A stretch of 64,000 nucleotides of DNA. It comes from Paraburkholderia kirstenboschensis. Lineage in GTDB: Bacteria > Pseudomonadota > Gammaproteobacteria > Burkholderiales > Burkholderiaceae. Location of the stretch: assembly GCF_904848585.1 (NCBI RefSeq), contig NZ_CAJHCR010000006.1, forward strand, positions 124,001 through 188,000, read 5' to 3'. Shown here piece by piece: positions 59,574-64,000 of this stretch (position 1 is its first letter; the number at the start of each line of letters is the position of its first letter). A program made the position numbers and the translations under genes. The notes below the pieces were generated by a model. That model saw nothing but the letters and a program-made list of their open reading frames with translations. It did not search any database and was not told where the DNA came from.

Positions 59574-61223
59574 TTAGATAACCTGAACAGATGATGTTTC
59601 TTTTCGTGGCGATGCAGCACTGTGACTGCCGTAATTCAATGCCGCCCGATCACGGACAGTCAATGTTGACACATTGGCATCAAGCCGGAACACCGCTACA
59701 GCGTCGCGCAACACACCCGCCTGTTCTTCCAGCGATTTCGCCGCCGCAGCCGCTTCCTCTACGAGTGCCGCATTGTGCTGCGTGACTTCGTCGATCTGCG
59801 AGACCGCCTTGTTGACCTGCTCGATGCCGTCGCTTTGCTCCAGCGCGGCGGCCTCGATTTCTCCCATGATGCCGGTCACGCGCTCGACCGACTGCATCGC
59901 CTCGTTCATCGTGCGGCTCGCCTCGGCTACGAGTGACGCGCCCTGCTCGACCTGAGCCGCCGAATCGCCGATCAGTTCCTTGATCTCCTTCGCCGCCGCG
60001 CCCGAGCGCTGCGCGAGGCTGCGCACTTCCGACGCCACGACTGCAAAGCCGCGCCCCTGCTCGCCGGCACGCGCCGCTTCCACGGCCGCGTTCAACGCGA
60101 GAATGTTGGTCTGAAACGCGATGCCCTCGATCATGCCGATGATCTCTGTCACTTTGCGCGACGACTCGCTGATGCCGTCCATCGTCTCCGTGACACGCGA
60201 GACCACTTTGCCGCCGCGCGTGACCGTGTCGAGCGCGCCGTGCGCGAGCCGGTTGGCCTGCTTCGCGTTGTCCGCGTTCTGCTTCACGGTCGCCGATAGC
60301 TGCTCCATGCTTGCTGCCGTCTGCTGAAGCGCCGCGGCTTGCTGCTCGGTGCGCGCGGACAGGTCTGCGTTGCCGGACGCAATTTCATTTGCGCCCTGCG
60401 TAATGGCCGTTGTGCTGCCGCGCACTTGTGACACCGTGTCGACGAGGCCGTCGCGCATCTTCGTCAACGCGCTCAGCAACTGGCCCATTTCATTGCGCGA
60501 CTGGCTCTTGATCGCCACGGTCAGATCGCCTCCTGCCATCCGCTCGAAGTGCTTGACGGTGGCATTGACCGGCTTGATGAGCGCCGCCGACAACGCGACG
60601 CGCGCCGCCACGCCGATCACGATGGCGAGAGCGCCGATTGCCGCAAAGAGAAGCGTCGCAATCTGGAAGCGTTGAGCGGCGGTCGCGGCCTGGCGGTGCT
60701 GGTTCTCGGTCTGCGCATGTTCCAGCGCGTCGATCGCCTTCGAATACGTGGAGTAAAACCCGTTCGCCGTCTCGCCCTGAATGTTGCGGAACGTATTGAA
60801 GTCGAAGTCGGTGAGCGCTTTGAACTCCGGTTCGATTGCCTTGTCGACCAGCGCGTTACGGGCCTGCTCGACGTTCTGCGCGAGCTTCTGCTCGGCGTCG
60901 CTCGAAAACGGTCCTGCCATGTAATTGCGAAAGTCCTTGTTCGATTCGACCAGCACCTTGTGCGCGGCGGGCAGCAGATCGTCGGTTTGCTTGCCGACAC
61001 TGAAGAGCGTTTGATAAGAGCCCAGCGCGAGTTGCACTTGCAGCAGCTTCTCAGAGCTCGCCTTCAGATGCGAGAGTGCCTCTGCGCTGCGCTGCGTGTC
61101 GTCGAGGCTATTGTTGGCAAGCTTCAGTGCGCCATATCCAACGCCGATTACGGTCAGCAGAAAGGCAACGAATACGCTGATCACCAGCGTCAGGCCGCCA
61201 CGAATTGAAATGTTATTTAGCAT
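59574..61223 (-). CDS. Methyl-accepting chemotaxis protein
   Basis: The start at 61221-61223 follows GGAGACC and gives 549 residues. A first membrane helix (GLTLVISVFVAFLLTVIGVG) and a second one (FAAIGALAIVIGVAARVALS) enclose a periplasmic four-helix-type sensor of about 150 residues. A HAMP domain follows, and the signalling hairpin IEGIAFQTNILALNAAVEAA and RAGEQGRGFAVVASEVRSLA is complete. It signals through CheA/CheW to flagella. There is no C-terminal CheR-binding pentapeptide (ends SSVQVI). The ligand is unknown. Confidence 0.94.
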   Translation of the reverse strand: MLNNISIRGGLTLVISVFVAFLLTVIGVGYGALKLANNSLDDTQRSAEALSHLKASSEKLLQVQLALGSYQTLFSVGKQTDDLLPAAHKVLVESNKDFRNYMAGPFSSDAEQKLAQNVEQARNALVDKAIEPEFKALTDFDFNTFRNIQGETANGFYSTYSKAIDALEHAQTENQHRQAATAAQRFQIATLLFAAIGALAIVIGVAARVALSAALIKPVNATVKHFERMAGGDLTVAIKSQSRNEMGQLLSALTKMRDGLVDTVSQVRGSTTAITQGANEIASGNADLSARTEQQAAALQQTAASMEQLSATVKQNADNAKQANRLAHGALDTVTRGGKVVSRVTETMDGISESSRKVTEIIGMIEGIAFQTNILALNAAVEAARAGEQGRGFAVVASEVRSLAQRSGAAAKEIKELIGDSAAQVEQGASLVAEASRTMNEAMQSVERVTGIMGEIEAAALEQSDGIEQVNKAVSQIDEVTQHNAALVEEAAAAAKSLEEQAGVLRDAVAVFRLDANVSTLTVRDRAALNYGSHSAASPRKETSSVQVI

Positions 61224-61442
61224 TGGGTCTCCGGAACCGTCTTGTCGATCCGCGGCGAGTGTGCTGTCCGCCCGCATTGCGCACACGTCGCCGCATCCAG
61301 GTTAACGACGCCGCGCGACCCTTGCTACATAGGTGAAATCCATGACTGGCGCGGGTTCGCGCGTGATTTGCGCGTCACTATCTGGGATTCGTTGCGGCTA
61401 TCTCGAGCCCGGCGCTTTTCCGGGCATCTCGCGTTTCGTTTG

Positions 61443-61448
61443 TATAAT
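61443..61448 (+). promoter_or_regulatory. -10 element upstream of the initiating transferase gene
   Basis: TATAAT, preceded by TG, lies 28 bases before the ATG at 61476 and matches the sigma-70 consensus. No strong -35 is present, as allowed for an extended -10 type promoter. The short distance leaves a leader of about 20 bases. Confidence 0.45.
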
Positions 61449-61475
61449 TCGGCGTCTTCGCTCAGGCCCACTTTC

Positions 61476-62600
61476 ATGCTTAGTTTTGCGCTCGGCTTTA
61501 TCGTTTCACTGCTGATCACGCTGTTGATCGTGCGCTATGCGCATCTGCATGAAAGATTTTCGACCGACACCGATTTGGCCGGCGTACAGAAATTTCATGT
61601 GCGCCCGGTGCCGCGCATCGGCGGAACCGGAATTCTCGTCGGGCTGATCGTTTCGGCGGTGCAACTGCGCTATGCCTATCCGGCGGTATCGGGCGGCATC
61701 CTCGGCCTCATTGCGTGCGGCATGCCGGCCTTCGGCTCGGGTCTCGTCGAGGATCTGACCAAGCGTGTGCCGCCGCTCGCGCGCCTCGTCTGCACGATGG
61801 CGGCAGCGGCGCTTGCGTATTTCCTGCTGGATATCGCGGTCACGCGCATCAGCGTGCCGCCGCTCGACTTCCTGCTCTCATATGCTGTGATCTCGTGCGC
61901 GGTCACGGTGCTCGCGGTGGCAGCGCTTGCGAACGCGATCAATATCATCGACGGCTTCAACGGCCTTGCGTCGATGGTGGCGTGCATGATGTTTGCGTCG
62001 CTCGCTTATGTCGCTTTCCAGGTGCACGATCCGATCGTGCTGTCGGCGTCGTTCATGATGATGGGCGCGGTGCTCGGCTTCTTCATCTGGAACTTTCCGG
62101 CGGGGCTGATTTTTCTCGGCGACGGCGGCGCGTACTTCATCGGCTTCATGCTTGCCGAACTGTCGATCATGCTGGTCATGCGCAACCGCGACGTGTCCGC
62201 GTGGTATCCGGTACTGCTGTTCATGTACCCGATCTTCGAGACGTGTTTCTCGATTTATCGAAAGAAGTTTGTTCGCGGCATGTCGCCCGGCATTCCGGAT
62301 GGCGTGCATCTGCACATGCTGGTCTATAAGCGGCTAATGCGTTGGGCGGTCGGCGCGCGTACCGCACGCGAACTGACGCGGCGAAATTCGCTGACGTCGC
62401 CCTATCTGTGGCTGCTATGTCTGATCGCGGTCGTGCCGGCCACGTTGTTCTGGCGGCATACGCTGCATCTGTTCTGCTTTGTGGTGGTGTTCGCGGCGAC
62501 CTATGTGTGGCTGTATGTGAGCATTGTGCGATTCAAGTCGCCGCGGTGGATGGTGGTGAGGAAGGGAAGCGGTGAGCGAGGTCCACGCCCTCCGCTATAA
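61476..62600 (+). CDS. MraY/WecA/WbpL-family undecaprenyl-phosphate sugar-1-phosphate transferase
   Basis: From the ATG at 61476 the protein has 374 residues and about ten membrane segments. Family motifs are RPVPRIGGTGILVGLIVS, ALANAINIIDGFNGLASMVA with the conserved Asn and Asp, FLGDGGAYFIGFMLAELSI and the His motif GIPDGVHLHMLVYKRL. It starts O-antigen synthesis by placing a HexNAc-1-phosphate on undecaprenyl phosphate. It belongs functionally with the flippase/glycosyltransferase genes 15 kb to the left, from which the island now separates it. Longer in-frame starts lack signals. Confidence 0.9.
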   Translation: MLSFALGFIVSLLITLLIVRYAHLHERFSTDTDLAGVQKFHVRPVPRIGGTGILVGLIVSAVQLRYAYPAVSGGILGLIACGMPAFGSGLVEDLTKRVPPLARLVCTMAAAALAYFLLDIAVTRISVPPLDFLLSYAVISCAVTVLAVAALANAINIIDGFNGLASMVACMMFASLAYVAFQVHDPIVLSASFMMMGAVLGFFIWNFPAGLIFLGDGGAYFIGFMLAELSIMLVMRNRDVSAWYPVLLFMYPIFETCFSIYRKKFVRGMSPGIPDGVHLHMLVYKRLMRWAVGARTARELTRRNSLTSPYLWLLCLIAVVPATLFWRHTLHLFCFVVVFAATYVWLYVSIVRFKSPRWMVVRKGSGERGPRPPL

Positions 62601-63368
62601 GCGGTGTTATCCGGCCCAAACGCGGCCGCGCGCGCGCCCCTAGATGCGCCGGTATTCAACGAGAACCCGGGGGCGCGCGTCTGCATACCGCAGAATGGCG
62701 TCCGCGATCGTGCGAAGGCGCAGGCGCCCTATCCCCGTACGCGCAAACTGCTGCTGGCGCACCCGCAGATGCCGGTAAAGTCAGCTACGCTCAAGCAACA
62801 CCACAGGAAGTGCGGGGGGCCACCATGACCGCTTCATGCGAAATGACACCGAGTCCTTCAACGATCTACAGCCGCGGAGGTAGCAGGTTGCGCAGGAACC
62901 GCACTTTTGCCGCATTCTGCTTGCTGGCGAGGCGCGCGGCAACCGCTGCCCGTCAACCGCCGTCAAGATCAACGTGTCGTCGGTCTCACCGTGTGTGACT
63001 ACCCCGGCCCAATGCATTGTTTCCACCAGGAAGACTCCGAAGAGCGCAATCGCCACATAATTAATTTCAGCATTCGGAAGGCGTCCCGGCGCGTGAATCA
63101 CAACGAGGCCATCCAATACCAGCCGGTCATCACAGCACAAGCGGGTGAGGTGCCAGCGCGGCTCGGCTGACACCTTCCTTTCTCCCTCTTTCCCTCGCTC
63201 GTGGGCAGAGACTGCCCCTTCGTCGCGAGCTTCATGGTCGAGCTTCGGTTGCGCAGTGGAAGGCGGGACTGGTTGCCAGAAGACCTAAGCCGTCGAAACT
63301 GGTGGCTAACCCACAGTTGCGCCACTACCTGCAAGACCGTCTGAAGGGGCAAGGTTCGCGACGCTGCA
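62601..63368. other. Region between the transferase gene and IS3 debris
   Basis: CGCGCGCCCC near 62631-62640 can pair with GGGGCGCGCG near 62673-62682, a possible terminator region. A minus-strand frame at 62781-63173 (GTG start, 130 codons, with GAGGGAG upstream) is open, but its product is not recognised. No gene is firmly supported. Confidence 0.35.
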
Positions 63369-63787
63369 TCAGTTCCGTGACAGATGGTTGGACATCGCCC
63401 AGCCCACGATGCGCCGGCTCAACACGCCGAGCACTACGGCCAAATACAGAAACTCCTCATCAGTCAGGATGTAGGTTGCATCTGCAACCCACAGCACGTT
63501 CATCGTGTCAGGGCTGAAGTGCCGGCGTACCAGGTGGGGGGCGCGCCGTGCCCCCGCACGTTGCCGCGTGGTACGTCGCCAGCACCGCCGGCTGGCCCTA
63601 CACAATCCCGCCCAATACACATGAGCCACACCACCCGCTTGCGTCCCACTTGCATGCCTTCGCGCGCGGGCTGCGCGTGGATACGGGTGCCCAATACGTC
63701 CCCCGCGAGCTCGCATGCAGCGTACGGACGCGTGGCTAGCAGCAGCGCCATCCTGGCAACAGGCCAGCGGGCCCGGTTCGCTGTCAT
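63369..63787 (-). pseudogene. IS3-family transposase OrfB, deleted and frameshifted
   Basis: The frame starts at an ATG overlapping the orfA stop (ATGA) with WPVARMALLLATRPYA and then GTRIHAQPAREGMQVGRKRV. Near 63640 the match changes frame to ASRRCWRRTTRQRAGARRAP and HLVRRHFSPDTMNVLWVADA, TYILTDEEFLYLAVVLGVLS and RRIVGWAMSNHLSRN, where a stop occurs. That covers only the first Asp of the DDE domain; the second Asp and Glu regions are missing. Part of the region before GTRIHA also appears deleted. Confidence 0.85.
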
Positions 63788-64000
63788 GATTGCGTACCCT
63801 TCGGCGGCACGGCTCCCGTCTCTCTTGCGAACCAGGCCGCAGCGTGCGAAAGAATGTCGCGCTCCATTTTCAACTGGCGATTCTCACGGCGCAGACGCGT
63901 TAGTACCTGCCGTTCGGCCGTGGTCACCCCGTCATGCCGTACGCCAACATCACGCTCGGCCTGCGCGCACCAGTTGACGATGGTCTGCGCCGTCGGCTCG
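63784..64000 (-). CDS. IS3-family transposase OrfA, C-terminal part (runs off the right edge)
   Basis: The minus-strand frame ending at the TGA at 63784-63786 reads EPTAQTIVNWCAQAERDVGV, then ERQVLTRLRRENRQLKMERD and ILSHAAAWFARETGAVPPKG. The leucine-zipper-like helix and the ILS-AAAWFA motif are typical of IS3-family OrfA. The N-terminal helix-turn-helix lies outside the window. The orfA stop overlaps the orfB start, the usual IS3 arrangement for frameshift expression, although orfB is broken here. Confidence 0.85.
   Translation of the reverse strand, partial: EPTAQTIVNWCAQAERDVGVRHDGVTTAERQVLTRLRRENRQLKMERDILSHAAAWFARETGAVPPKGTQS

Noticed and set aside
62781..63173. Minus-strand 130-codon frame with a GTG start
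   Set aside because: A GGAG-like sequence is present, but the product is unlike any family I know and lies in IS debris; kept only as a note in the region entry.

Overview
The window looks like a chromosomal segment of a high-GC betaproteobacterium of the Burkholderia/Paraburkholderia group. The basis is the set of protein families (CysB-type regulator, urtABCDE plus ureDABCEFG, WaaA/WaaC with a Kdo-hydroxylase-type dioxygenase, DUF2844/DUF3443 pairs, PAP2 lipoprotein). This is inference from families, not a database match. No rRNA, tRNA or CRISPR array was recognised.

Layout. 1-4.2 kb: the 5' part of a sulfite/nitrite reductase gene divergent from a cysB-type regulator, a branched-chain-type ABC binding protein, then a decayed HlyD-RND efflux relic fused in frame across a deletion. 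4.2-11.2 kb: a compact minus-strand sugar operon (LacI regulator, ABC ATPase, permease, binding protein, xylose-isomerase-like TIM barrel, Gfo/Idh/MocA dehydrogenase) behind a perfect 20-bp palindromic operator. 11.5-13.7 kb: pcm, a rhodanese and a thoroughly decayed TolC-type gene. 14-21.2 kb: exported proteins, namely a PAP2/haloperoxidase-like lipoprotein with an autotransporter-type beta repeat, an alpha/beta hydrolase, and a tandemly duplicated DUF2844-DUF3443 pair. DUF3443 carries pepsin-like aspartic-peptidase signatures. 21.4-22.7 kb: a class III aminotransferase.

23.1-36.7 kb: the urea uptake and urease region. urtA has a textbook sigma-54 -24/-12 element. Between ureD and ureA lies about 2.1 kb with a type VI hcp stub, an orphan small membrane protein and an amino-acid binding protein that has its own perfect sigma-54 element. 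Together these genes would import urea, hydrolyse it, and scavenge nitrogen under NtrC/RpoN control. 36.7-46.4 kb: lipopolysaccharide genes, with waaA, a Kdo dioxygenase, waaC and a phosphomannomutase on minus, and a flippase, two glycosyltransferases and galE on plus.

46.4-59.5 kb: a putative genomic island interrupting the LPS region. It contains a 21-bp minisatellite, a frameshifted tyrosine recombinase, an orphan recombinase N-terminal domain, unknown proteins, and a minus-strand cluster led by small genes and ending in a membrane-anchored double-ring AAA+ ATPase without a peptidase domain. 59.6-62.6 kb: a methyl-accepting chemotaxis protein and a WecA/WbpL-like initiating sugar-phosphate transferase. 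62.6-64 kb: IS3-family debris, with orfA running off the right edge.
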